NCBI GenBank assembly: GCA_900491605.1
Contig: UESW01004577.1
Coordinates: forward strand, 734,254 to 798,253
DNA length: 64,000 bases
Reading direction: 5' to 3'
Source of the DNA: Calamus simplicifolius
Taxonomy: Eukaryota; Streptophyta; Magnoliopsida; Arecales; Arecaceae
In this document: piece by piece, positions 37,026 to 48,093 of the stretch
How positions within the stretch are numbered: the first letter of the stretch is position 1
How the letters are laid out: each line of letters starts with the position of its first letter
Made by a program: the position numbers and the translations under genes
The notes under the pieces: generated by a model
Seen by the model: the letters and a program-made list of their open reading frames with translations, nothing else
The model's database searches: none
Told to the model about the DNA's origin: nothing

Positions 37026-38611
37026 ATGTGGAGTGATTCTTCATTGAGAAAAAAGAAAACAAGCTTTGATCTCCAAGAGTTGTTAATGGAAAAGGAGTCT
37101 CTGTCATAATTTAGCGGCAACTGCACTTATGATTGTGCAAACATAGATATATTGAATGTTATGGATCTAAACGTGAAAATTAAATGTTTGAATTTTTTTA
37201 TCACAGTATTTTTGGTGGTTGGCTTGCATCTTAAAACTCCTGGCTTATTAGTTCTGGTTGAACAATGCGAACACCAATCTGGCCGAAATTGCTAGAGTGA
37301 CATGTCAGTTTAGCCAGTGGTAACTTATTCTAATCTTGCGTGATAATTTTTTTGTTTCTTAGTAACATAAAGATAACTTACTGTTTGTCTTTTTATAGTA
37401 GATTATCTTATAGGTCAAGAACATATGATCTAAATTATGCGTATCACATTGTTTTATGATGTTCAATGTTTGATGCACGCACACATGATGGGACAAATCT
37501 CTCTAGTTTTTTTGTTATTAATTTTGCAATAATGAACACCATCCTAGGCTACAGTAATCGTTGGGAACATAATCAGCACAGCATCTTGCCATATAAGAAT
37601 CCTTTAGCATGCATCACTCTGTGTACGCTAGTTGCAGCCAAAAACCCTTGCAGAAGACTAGGGCATTATGATCTGTTAGGCAGATGGAATGATATGTTCA
37701 TCATATTGGCATTTCTAAGCTGCCAATTTTCAGTGATGACAAGTTCTATTGATGCATCTCCCTTTCTTGTACCTGTCGTTTTAGTCCATGATCTTTTTGT
37801 CATCTCATCACAGCTGGGAATTAGAAGTACGCCGAATCTATGATGCTTGCTAATTGGACACTAATTTTCTCCATAATATATCTGTTAACATATTCAACAA
37901 TCTCTAACCCTTTCTCACTTCTCTAGCATTGAATTTAAAATGAGATTTATGCTTTTGAAATTGTCTGTCATTTGGCTCCCTTTTTTCTCGTAAATTGCAG
38001 CTTTGAGGTTAAAAGTTGTGTCATCAAAATTTGCTTTATCTTGGTCACTGATAAGTCTTCGAGGATCCTCCTTGGTCATATGAGTTCAAGCATTTCTTTG
38101 TTAGTCGTTTGTTGCATGAGCTTTATTATTATTCGTTGCCAAAGGGTTATTTTTTTGCTTAAAATTTCTCAACAAGCTATGAAGGTTTGACATTACATCA
38201 GAATAAGTGCAAATTTTAAACCCAGCTGTAAGCTATGAAGCTACCCCTCACCTTCCCCTGCCCCAAGCTTGTGTTTTAAGATATACAGCTTGTCATGTAG
38301 TGCATATCTTTCATGTCTGAATTCATGTTTTATTTCTAAATTGTGCTTAAACTTAACATTATAACGAACTTGGGTGTTCCTGTTGACTTACTGCATTATT
38401 TTAAGGACATTCTTTTTCAATAAAACCATTTTGAATTATTCTAATGGCTTTTATTTTCCAATACTGTAATTTAGGACTCCAGACACACGTTCCTTCTGCA
38501 TCAAGGAAAGCATTAAACGGCTCTAATCGGACAGGGAGGCAGCCTAATAATACTAGCAGCAGTGATAAGAGACGGACTTCATTAGGTGGGAAAATGAATA
38601 AGGTGAAGTAA
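37026..38611 (+). CDS. Kinesin C-terminal tail exons
   Basis: 37026-37109 reads MWSDSSLRKKKTSFDLQELL and reaches TAA at 37107. This resembles the conserved tail segment (RQKRQSFDFDELL-like) but stops early. 38475-38611 reads SASRKALNGSNRTGRQPNNT, then SSSDKRRTSLGGK, and ends TAA; this is the typical last-exon wording of KCH proteins. The middle of the tail, usually between these two, was not found in 37110-38474, so the gene has lost it or it is too diverged to see. Confidence 0.65.
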
Positions 38612-38754
38612 AAAAAGGGGTTGCTGAAAGGATACTGCATGCTTGCCTGCTTTCGTTTTAGATTGTTGTGATAGATTGAGGGCCCTATTCTGGCCCTATT
38701 CTCAAGTACAGTGATGAGTGGCAATGATCCCAGTTGCTTGTATTATTCTGATGG

Positions 38755-38763
38755 TTGTAGTGA
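38755..38763. repeat. Left 9-bp target-site duplication of MITE
   Basis: TTGTAGTGA is repeated exactly at 39969-39977. Confidence 0.88.
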
Positions 38764-39968
38764 GGGAATTTCTATTTGCACCACTCAAATTGCTCAGCAC
38801 TCCCCTCCCCAATTTAAAAAAAAATTCTAAACTACCCTTATAGCACCCCCATCTCCTCCTCCCCCCCTTCCTTTCCCGGCACCGGCGCCCCCCTCTCCCC
38901 CCCCTCCCTGCTGGCACTGCCCCCCACCCCTCCCTCTCCGGCAACCCTCCCTCTCCTTCCCTCCTCGGCAACCCTCCCTCTCCTTCCCCTTTCTTAGCAC
39001 CACCCCCCATACCTTTCCTCCGGCCTAGTCTCCTCCCCACTCCCCGGCCTCGGCACTACCCCTCTCCTCCCCCCTTCTTGGCACCACCCCCGCCCCTCCC
39101 TCCCAGCCCCCGTCTCCTCTCCTCCCCTTCCTGCCAGTCCCCCCTCTCCTCCCCGTCCCTGGCACTGCCCTCCTTCCCCACTCCCCGGCCCCGGTCTCCT
39201 CTCTACTTCCTGGCCCCGGCGCCCCTCTCTCTCCTCCCCCCCTCACCCCTCCCCCCGGCTTACGTCTCCTCTCCTCCCCTTCCCGGCAGCCCCCCCTCTC
39301 CTTTCCCTCTTTGGCACCACCCCCACCTCTCCCCTTCGGCCCCGATCTCCTCTCTACTCCCTGGCCTCGGCGCCCCCCCTCTCCTCCCCCTCCTTGACAC
39401 CGCCCCCCATCTCTCCCCTTCGGCCCCGATCTCCTTTCCACTTCCCGGCCTCGGCGCCCCCCCTCTCCTCCCCCTTTCCTAGCACCGCCCCCCATCCCTT
39501 CCCCTCGGTCCCCGTCTCCTCCCCTCCCCTCCCCTCCCCGTAGCCCCCCCTCTCCTCCCCTCTCCCTAGCATCACTCCCACCCCTTTCCTCCGGCCCCGG
39601 TCTTCTCCCCACTCTCCGGCCCCGGTGCCCCCCTCCCTCGGCACCGTCTCCCCCCCCCTTCCTGGCACCGTGCCAGGGAGGGAAGGAGACGGTGTGGAGG
39701 GGTGCTGGAGCCAGGGAGTGGGGAGGAGACCGGGGATGAGGAGAGAGGGGTGGGTGGGGGTGGTGCCAGGGATGGGATGGTAGGAGACGGGGGCCGAAGG
39801 GAGGGGTAGGGGGTGGTGCCAAGGAGGAGGGAGGAGAGTAGGGGATGCTGGTGCTGGAGAAGAGAGGAGGGGGGGAGGAGATGGAGGGTGCTAAGGATAG
39901 TTTAGGATTATTATTTTTAATTAGGGAAGATGTACGGAGCAATTGAAGCGGTGCAAATAGAAATTCCC
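38764..39968. mobile_element. Mutator-like foldback MITE with C-rich interior
   Basis: Terminal inverted repeats of about 85 bp start GGGAATTTCTATTTGCACC at the left and read the same on the minus strand from 39968. They include TCTAAACTA and CTTA(T)AGCACC words. The 9-bp target duplication fits Mutator-like elements. The interior is strongly pyrimidine-rich on the plus strand to about 39660, then purine-rich to 39890, so the inverted arms continue inward and the whole can fold back. No transposase is encoded. Gly/Arg-rich and Pro/Leu-rich open frames here reflect composition only. It lies 150 bp after the kinesin terminal stop. Confidence 0.87.
39337..39510. repeat. Minisatellite of about 84 bp in the MITE interior
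   Basis: CGGCCCCGATCTCCT begins units at 39337 and 39421, each followed by a GGCCTCGGCGCCCCC block; looser copies occur upstream to about 39010. C-runs of four to eight bases are dense. Confidence 0.75.
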
Positions 39969-39977
39969 TTGTAGTGA
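39969..39977. repeat. Right 9-bp target-site duplication of MITE
   Basis: TTGTAGTGA, exact partner of 38755-38763. Confidence 0.88.
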
Positions 39978-42900
39978 GGGTGGTAGACTCCCTACCACCC
40001 CATTTTGCTTTTGCTTTTGCTTCTGAGTGGTCCGCATGTATCATTGTTGGATGGCTATTCTTTATCTTTCATGTTCATAATTAATAAAGGTAAAGGAAAA
40101 AGAAAAGTTGAAAGAAAAAGAGATCCAAAGAGTTCACAATTTATTTAATAGATTTTGTCTTCCGTAAGCTTCTCCGGTCTAAACAATCAGCTTCCAGTCT
40201 TCATCACGACCAGCAAGTATTTCAACTTTGCTGTTTTAGTTGCGCAGTCAAACAGGATGAATTTTCATGGCTATTGACTTTCCAAATTAATCTTTTCACA
40301 TGAACTAAAAATGAAAAATAAAAAAAGAACGTAGTTTTCTTGGCAGAGAATTTTTCAGCCGATTTGTATATGCACTCTTCCAAAAATTGAGAGGAAGAGA
40401 TGAAGAAGTTTGGAATCTTTCTTTGGTCAATCCTTGAACTATATGCTTAGATTTTCGTAGCATAGAGTTGAACTAATTGAGAGGTTTAATACTGCTTTTA
40501 TGTGTATTTGGAATAAGTCGCCTTCAAAATAAAGGTAGCACCTTTGATGAAGCTCTTTAGAAATAGAGCATAGAAGTTGCTTTTAATTAAAACTTTCTCC
40601 ATTGAGAGGTTAATTATCAAGATGGGAGAGTCCATCATAACTGATTTTAATCCAATGCTGGTGTCGTTGGAAGTAAAGGTAGTAGTGCAGTGGGTAATGG
40701 TGATGGTTGATAGGCTATAAGTAGATTAGGTCATACTGGTTTCCTGTTTAGCACAATCCTAACTGGTTTCCTGTTTAGGTTATGATTTTATTTATAGACT
40801 TAACTTGTTAGCTGAACTCAAATTGAATTCATAAAATAATCTAAATTTAGGAGGCTGTTCAAGTCAAGTCGCATCAACTATAACTAGAACTCAACCCAAA
40901 ATATTCATGTTCAATCAAAACTAGGTCATATTATATTTATAATCTGAGTCAAATATTTAGTTACTCTATCCTACACAAAATAAAATAATCAGTAAATAAA
41001 TATAAAATCATTAAAAAATTTATATAAAATTGACAAGAACTAAATTAAAATTATTTTTTATTCAAAAAATTTTAGTTTTGTGCCAAATATAAATACATAT
41101 TAATATGACTGAGGCACTCGAATGTATTATAAATAAAAATTCATTGAAAAATAATGAAATTTGGATATTCAGATATAATTAAATAAAAATAAATAAGAAG
41201 AGATGTAGCTATATATTGGAATAAAAAAAAGAGAGAAATTAATTTAAATGAGAGTTTGTTTAATAAATTAAAAAAAGGTATTTAGAGAGCAGTGGTGGAG
41301 AGGGATTCATATAATTTAAATTTTTGAATCAAATTGAATTAGGTTTGGATTAGGTTTATTATTATTAATCTAAGTTAATTAAACTCAGATGATATATATA
41401 CAATCTAGTCTAGATTGGTTCTATTTAAAACTATATATGATTTGAAGTGGATCAGAGCTTTAGATTGGGTCCAATTTTTAAGTTTGATCCAACTCATAAA
41501 GCATTCAAACTCAAAGTAGGTAAGTCGGAAACAGGCTAAATCACAAGTTAAACTGATACATCTACATCCCTAGCGTTTGCAAGAGAGTGGGTGCAAATGG
41601 GGGAGAGAGCAGAGAGCTGAAGAGGTGCTGAGGGGCCCTGCCATCATGAATCTCGGCGACGACTCACGCGCACTGGCTTTGACATTTTGGACACTTATGT
41701 TTGTCTTCGGCTCCATGTTGAGTTCTCCCCTAGATTCTTTCACCTCGGCCAGCACCATGCATGCGTTGGGTATGTAAATTGAAAGAAAAATTTTTCAAAT
41801 ATAAAAAGGATTGAAAGATTGAACTAATAACATATTAAATAATCTTATCTCTCTCTCTCTCTCACATAATGTATATTATATATTATATTGGTATTTTTAA
41901 TTTCTTTTACATTAACTTTACTCCAAATCTTTCATCTAGAATTATAAATTCTATTCTAGTCAACTATAATTTAACGTACCCTCCTTCCCCCTTCTTCTCA
42001 TATAACAACCATTTCTTTCTCTTTCCGGCCAGCACCTTTTTATGCTCTTTAACCATAATGCCATTAAATGTAAGCCAGTCTTGTATATTATATTTTGGTA
42101 AGTTATGATAGAATCAATATTGATAAAATTATTTTTCTTTATTTCTCATTATAAGTTTGGTTATATAATTGTTGATGCATTTTTTGTGCATCCATATAAA
42201 AATTCAACCTACATCCAAATTTTTTGGTTTCGTTAATTCTAATTTAAATAGGTTGAAGGAATGATCAATTTTTATTCTTGACTCTAGGGAAATTCAATTT
42301 CAATAATGGTGCCACACAAGATGGACCCACTATTGTAGATATATCGGATTTCATTTCGCGTGTTGGTGGTCATATATTGAGCAAATGATGCAAACTATGG
42401 AGTTAAAAGATTGAAGCGTTTCCGGATATATTCTTCAGTGTTAAATGATTTCCAAATCTCAAATCATGGATATGCTTGGTTGTTTAGACAAAGTTTTGGA
42501 GATTATCGTCGCAAAAATCTTTTGAAGTATTAGTTTATAACATGCATTATCATTAAAATTCTATGATGGATCCGTACATGATTCATAGCCTTTTTTTTTT
42601 TTTTTTGATGAATGCGTACTCAAGGCGTAGCTCTTTTTTAATAGTCTCAAACCATCTATGTTTATAAATTTTATATTTTGATCGTAATAGCCCAGTGCTT
42701 TCGACCATTCAGCCCTGCGGTTCCCTAAGCTTAGTTTTCTTATTATTTTAAACATCGCTTGTGTACAATTTAGCGTCATAAAATGCGTAGCAGTGTTAAT
42801 ACGGAAATCTTTCTTGCCAAGATATAGTTTAATATTCTAAGAACCTAAGCCCTTATGCCACATGGACCAAATAATTGTAATACCATATGTAACAATTTAA

Positions 42901-44239
42901 AATTTTATTTAACAAAACTAAAATAAAATTATTTTAGTTTCTTGGTGTTAAATAAGTATTTCAGATATATATAGCAAGGTATAACTAATGTAAAACTAAA
43001 TGCACTACCATAAATTCTCACAAGCATGCTGCATCTTTTATATATAAGAATTCCTTCCATAATAAACTTATAATTTCTGTTTTATATACACTTCATAGAT
43101 GTTGGAGAGGTGTCCATGCATGAAGTTGGTTGAAGTAATTAAAGGCTAATTCAAAATCAATCCAAAGGCAAATAATTTCTAAATTTTAGAGTTAGAAACA
43201 AACCAATCAAGATAGAATCAACCTAACCAAGTCTAATCAAGATTGGATTGATTCTCAAATCACCCAAAATTAAATAAAAACTAATTAATAATTGTTTGAT
43301 TAAATTTCAAAAATTAAATTAATAATAGAAGGTAAAAAGCAAGAAGAGATATAAATAATATATTCAAGGACATTTTATAGCATCAAAAATAACAAAAAAT
43401 AAGAAGTCTAGAAATAATGTATTGTGAAGAATTATTGAAAACAACCGTACATCATCAACTCAACTCTCAAGTCAACTCAATATAATTAATATATTATTCT
43501 AAATTAATTATATGTCTATATTTATGTGTATGTATACATAGATTGGATTGGTTTTGGTCTAGATTATCCGGCCTCTAAAGTCTAAACTCAAACTCAGATC
43601 AACATGATAAGGTTTTCAAAAAATTAAATTGGATCTAATCTTAGTTTCACCCTAAGCTAAGTCAACACGGGAAGGTCAACTGTCTCAAATTTAGTATTTT
43701 TCCACACCCACGTGCTCCCCTTTCTTGTATCTAAGCATTTCTCATTCTCTATACTTTTCCCAACCAACCCCTTTCGATGTTCATACCTCTCTTTATTTTA
43801 TATATATATATATATACACACTAAAAAGGAAAATAGAAATTAAACTGTCAGGTTCAAATGAAATGATAAGCCATTAGGAAAAGTCTATGCCGATGCAATA
43901 GGAACACATTAATGATGATAGCCGATATTAATTTAAATAAATTTATCAAATAATTATGTTTGATACATATTTTAAATGATAATTTATTTTATAGTAATAA
44001 TCTCAGCAATTTTATCAGCCACTTCGAATATCATTTATAAATATAAAATTTTTTAAATATTATTATTTATAAATATAATTTTTTTAAATTAAATATATAA
44101 TAATATACTTTTTTAATTAATTTAATTTAAAAATATTTTGAAAATTTAATGTTATATCTGGCATTACCTGTGTATACCAAATCTATCAAGTGGGATCCTC
44201 CCGCTTCTAGAAGTCCTCCCCGGAGGTCCAGTATCCGGC
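39978..44239. other. AT-rich intergenic region
   Basis: No gene is supported. 41570-41770 is locally GC-richer, with 60-66-codon frames on both strands that I do not recognise. Short (TC)n at about 41850 and (TA)n at 43799-43816 are present. A T15-class run lies at about 42592-42607. Confidence 0.6.
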
Positions 44240-44945
44240 TGTTGACACCAAGTCACCTTCCTTGAACATCGGGAAAATGGAGATCTCCCTCGCCGGGCTC
44301 CTGCAAGAAAAGTCTCCGAAGACTGAATGCTCAAATGGGGACCCTCCGACGCTCAAGTCAGCCACTCGGGAACAGACAAGAGTTAGCTAGTAGAAATCAG
44401 TTAGAGAACTAGAGTTTAGGCCCCTTCCCTCGTTACGAGTATGGGCTTTTATACCTGTCCGACAGTCTCTCTTTTTCGCTTCTAGAAGGTTGCTGACTTC
44501 GAGGTGCCCTTGTCCACTAACAGACGGGAAGCAAGGCTGATAGTGAAGGGTCGCAACTGCCTGTCAGATGTATCCTGCCTCGCCTGCCACCTGCGAGCGT
44601 GGCGCTGTGGGTGGCAGGCAGATATGGTTGCATTTGGCGTGCGCCGTTACGGGGTATAGCCACGTGCTATTGCAGGCGAGTGGTGGGTCACGTGGCCGCT
44701 GCAGGCGGTTGGTGGGCCACGTGGGCATGTCAGGTGGCTCGAGGCAGCGGGTTGCTAGCCCTGGCGGCCGGACCGAGACGCAAGCTTGAGGCCGAGGCCG
44801 AGGCTGAAGCTCGAGGCCGAGGGGAACCTTGGAGACCGAGGAGGGGACCTCGGAGGCCGAGGCCATCCCACGAGGCCGAGGTTGGGCTCCGTCAGTTCAC
44901 CGTTTGCTTACCTTTTACTTTGACAATGTAGGATCAACCACATCA
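44240..44945 (-). repeat. 3' LTR of the Tat-type Gypsy element
   Basis: Starts TGTTGACACCAAGTC and ends CCACATCA on the plus strand, 706 bp. It matches 62503-63228 closely. A GAGGCCGAG-type short repeat is dense at 44785-44885. Confidence 0.92.
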
Positions 44946-44962
44946 GATGCCCCCTCGCCCCT
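44946..44962 (-). other. Polypurine tract of the Gypsy element
   Basis: The minus strand reads AGGGGCGAGGGGGCATC directly before the 3' LTR. Confidence 0.8.
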
Positions 44963-45499
44963 GAGACAAAGCGAGCCCACCCTGGCAAAGCGGAAGGGGT
45001 GCCACCTCCCAAGTGGCTGATCCCCGTCCGATGCCAACCGCCCCTGGACACGTGTCACTGGGCGCTGCGATAGCTTAGCACGGGCGACCCGGGGGATGTG
45101 AAGGGGCAGTCACTGTCATCCGTCTGATCTGCAGTGACGGTCCTCAAGGCGAGGCCGCTCTCTCGGAACCCACGAAAAGCGGGTGCCATCATTGTCATCA
45201 TGACGCTGACGTCATCGGTGTCCCGTCATTGGCCAGAGGCGGATCGTCTCATGCGCCGGGTGCCTGCCGAGGCGTTCAAGCCTATAGCGAGGGTCCGTGT
45301 GGCTGGCCAAAAGAGGCGGGATGATTTGAAAACTGATAAAACCTGGGCAAAGGCCAGATTTTGCCACTTTGCTTCAGCTGTCTTCGTCTTCTTCTGTCCC
45401 TTGACCTCCCCTGCAACCCGAGAACCGGTGTTCACCATTTCTGTCACAAGTTAGCTCCTCCATCTTCCCGAAGCCTTCCCCCTCCTTCAAACCTTCGCC

Positions 45500-46354
45500 A
45501 TGGTTTCTTCTCCCTCCTGGTCCTCGTCGGTTGATCCCGAGGACCGGATTTCTCCTGCGAGGCTTCATGCCTCTCCTTCTCCTACTCCCTCATGGTCCTT
45601 CGATCCGGAGGATCGTGCTCCTATTGCTCAACGGCAAGCCGCCCACAGGGCTCCGACACGGAGGCACCGGGCGGCCGCCGGCACCTCTCAAAGGGTGGGG
45701 GCGGAATCCCCGACGGGGACTGCCTCCACAGTAACAGGCCAGGATCTGGCTAAGATTAGGGCCCGTTACTAGATCTCCCAAGACATCGGGCTTTTCTTTC
45801 CGACCCCCGACGACAGGGTTGGTGGTCTCCTCCCGGCCCGGTAGAGTGGCCATCTACGAAATATCCTTTAGGTTAGGCCTCTGCCTACCTTTTCATCATT
45901 TCTTCATCAATCTTTTGGACTATTACTCCTTGACTCCCACCCAGCTGGTCCTGACCTCCCTTCGAACCATTTGTGCTTTTATTGTCCTCTGCCACCATCT
46001 CCAAGTTACCCCCGACTCTCCCTCTTCCGCAGCTTCTACACCCTTAGGCAGTAGGCAGGTTGGTGGCTGTTCCAGTCCCGACCCGGCCGTGTCCTCAAGT
46101 TGCTCCTCCCCTCCTCCGTCAAGGGATGGAAGTCCCGGTTCTTCTTTGCGGACCTTGACCAAGTTAAGCCCGAGTGGGGGGACCCTGACCTTCGGCCCAA
46201 CATGAACTCCACCGTTCTCCCGGGAGACAAAGAAGCACTGGGGCAACTATTGACCGCCGACATCCCCAGGTACAACATGCTTCTATTGGAGGATAATCTC
46301 GGCTGGCGGGCCTCACCACCCGAAGCGGTGAGTAACAGATGTCCCTGTACTTAG
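45500..46354 (+). pseudogene. Antisense ORF of Tat-type Gypsy element (Transposase_28-like, PF04195)
   Basis: It runs opposite to gag-pol, between pol and the 3' LTR. The first frame (45500-45772) starts MVSSPSWSSSVDPED and is Ser/Pro/Ala-rich. After a frame change near 45770 comes IYEISFRLGLCLPFHHFFIN and TQLVLTSLRTICAFIVLC (45819-46000), the signature of the 'putative gypsy type transposon' family. A third frame has GWKSRFFFADLDQVKPEWGD, ending at 46352-46354. Function is unknown. Similar antisense ORFs are known from Grande- and RIRE2-type elements. Two frame changes make this copy non-functional as read. Confidence 0.75.
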
Positions 46355-46797
46355 CCAAATTTCCTTCTCTCTCTCTTTCTTTTCTTTCCCCTTTTTTTTT
46401 ACTAACTCCGACCGACATTGCGCAGTGATGAAGGTCCCAGTTGCTAAGCTTAGGATGATTTCCAAAAGGCATTGCTTTACTTTCTAAAAGGCTATGAACA
46501 TGTAAGTCAATAAATGAAATATTCTTACTATGAGCAATTTCAAATTGGAAACTATGAACTATTAAAAATATAATGAGTTTCTTGAATCAATTGAATATAT
46601 GTTTCAGTGAGCTATACTTATGAATTCAAAAATGATTTTCTATACCAATCTTTTAAAGATCAATGACTTAATGAAAATGCTTTGAAATTGAGCATTACTG
46701 TTAAATCAACATTATCTAAGTCATATTTATATTTCAAAGTTGGTTGGGATGATTTTCAAAGCAAATCAGAATGTTTTCTGATTTTTGTATCAGTCCC

Positions 46798-47056
46798 GAG
46801 CCGACTCGAGAGTTTCCGAGTCGACCCCTGAACTTTCTCGAGCCGACTCATGACTGTGCGAGCCGACTCGACTCAGACGGCAGAAGACTCATTTTTGAGT
46901 GCCTCTCGAGTCGACTCCCAGCTTTTCGCGAGTCGACCCCTGAAAGTCACGAGTCGACTCCCAGATTTTCACGAGTCGACCCCTGAGACTCATTTTTGGT
47001 GCGTTCTGGATTCGATTGCTCGAGCCGACTCGCACAGTACCCGAGCCGACTCCCCG
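46798..47056. repeat. Array of palindromic GAGTCGACTC-class motifs in the 5' LTR
   Basis: Ten occurrences of GAGTCGACTC, GAGTCGACCC or GAGCCGACTC, spaced about 20-50 bp, lie upstream of the TATA box. GAGTCGACTC is a perfect 10-bp palindrome. The set is repeated in the 3' LTR and a related set lies at 53100-53292. Confidence 0.9.
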
Positions 47057-47154
47057 AAATCTGGGCGAAATTTTTGAGTTGACACATCAGCTCCAACGGT
47101 AATTTTTGAATAACGGCTATTTTTCCTTGTCTAACGGCTATATTTTTCAGATTC

Positions 47155-47163
47155 TATAAATAG
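47155..47163 (+). promoter_or_regulatory. TATA box of the SIRE-type LTR promoter
   Basis: TATAAATAG, conserved in the other LTR at 55858-55866. It lies downstream of the palindrome array and upstream of an A/G-rich leader, as expected for the U3-R border. Confidence 0.75.
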
Positions 47164-48032
47164 AGGAGTTCTTTTCAAATCAAAAAGAAGAGAGAAAATC
47201 AAAAAGAGAGAAAAGAATATCATTTGAAAAGAGGGAAAAACAGAGCATTATTGAAAAAATCTTTTAGCTCAAAGAAGAGAGATTCAAAAGGAGTGAAATC
47301 CAAGAGTGAGATTCGTGCACTCCAGAGCTACCTTCTACAAAAGATTCAAGAGGAGATCCCAATTTCAAGAGCAAATCAAAGATCTTCCACATTCAAGAAA
47401 AAGGGAGAAAAAGCTTCAACCCAACTCCAAAGCTCAAATCTGTGAAGAATCGGTGCTGAGGCCTGATTCAACATCAAGAGGAGTTGAAGGAAGGAAACCA
47501 AAGAAGCCAAGCCAGCTCTCAAGCTCTAAATATTCAGGCTTTTCTAAACTCAATTTCTATTTTGAAATATCTGCTCAAAAAGGAGCTGCTTGTAATTAAA
47601 CTCATTTTTTTTTGTGTCTAGTTTAATCTGAGGGATTAAACTAGAGGAGGTTGTTAAACCTCGGTACAAGCTAGGTATAGCTTGTGTTTGGGTTTGGTGC
47701 CGGTGAGCCCGTGTAAAATCGGCTGGGTTCGTTGTGATCCCGAAAAACAACAAGTTTGAGTTGTGAACTTGTAAAACAACTCGGCTGTAATCTAGAGAGA
47801 TTATAGTGTGGACCCAAGTGATCTTGGGAGTGGACGTAGGTGTTGGATACACCGAACCACTATAAAATTTTGTGTTTGCCGTGTTATTTTCTCTTCTCTA
47901 TCTCTCTTGTTGTGTTGTGCTTTGCTTATTAGTTAATCTCACTTGCACATCTCAATTTAAAGTTAAAAAGTCTTAAATTTTTAAGAACCCAATTCACCCC
48001 CCCCCTCTTGGGTTGCCATCTGGGCCAACAAT

Positions 48033-48044
48033 TGGTATCAGAGC
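48033..48044 (+). other. Primer binding site of the SIRE-type element (tRNA-iMet)
   Basis: TGGTATCAGAGC starts two bases after the LTR end ACA. Confidence 0.93.
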
Positions 48045-48093
48045 ATAGTGCTCATTTAGAGTTTGATCTCACGATCAAGAGCTAAAGGTCATT

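Larger units (their letters stand above)
31784..38611 (+). pseudogene. KIN14: Kinesin-14 with N-terminal calponin-homology domain (KCH type), disrupted locus
   Basis: Seventeen exons are inferred: 31784-31895, 32044-32210, 32342-32485, 32992-33245, 33377-33466, 33679-33816, 33907-33988, 34085-34180, 34265-34438, 34523-34629, 34817-34995, 35257-35417, 35512-35765, 35860-36019, 36134-36325, 37026-37109 and 38475-38611. They encode a CH domain, coiled coil, motor and C-terminal tail. The family are minus-end-directed microtubule motors that can also bind actin. Every junction is GT-AG except the AT-AC intron 34996-35256. Frame is lost by one base in exon 4 (33115-33124), exon 12 (35363-35366) and exon 14 (about 35992-36004). 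Exon 14 then ends in TAG, and exon 16 reaches TAA at 37107. Predicted length is about 800-840 residues, shorter than usual, because the segment between CH domain and coiled coil is reduced. Either a recent pseudogene or a gene with assembly errors. Confidence 0.85.
46454..48030 (+). repeat. 5' LTR of the SIRE-type element (first ~45 bp missing)
   Basis: Matches 55166-56669 from GATGATTTCCAAAAG onward and ends TGGGCCAACA before the primer site. It lacks the opening TGTTGAGAAATTATTG seen in the 3' LTR. It holds the GAGTCGACTC array and a TATA box. Confidence 0.9.

Noticed and set aside
39025..40044. 339-codon minus-strand Gly/Arg-rich frame
   Set aside because: It lies mostly inside the MITE and reflects the C-rich minisatellite; it crosses the element border and target duplication.
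41570..41777. Overlapping 62- and 66-codon frames on opposite strands
   Set aside because: Neither is recognised and no splice or neighbouring exon supports a gene; left as an unassigned GC-richer patch.
42561..42779. 72-codon minus-strand frame as a gene
   Set aside because: No recognisable domain, ends in a poly-Lys stretch from a T run, and is isolated in AT-rich DNA.
46798..47056. CRISPR-like array
   Set aside because: Repeats are only 10 bp, spacing is irregular, and the array is duplicated in LTRs of a plant retrotransposon.
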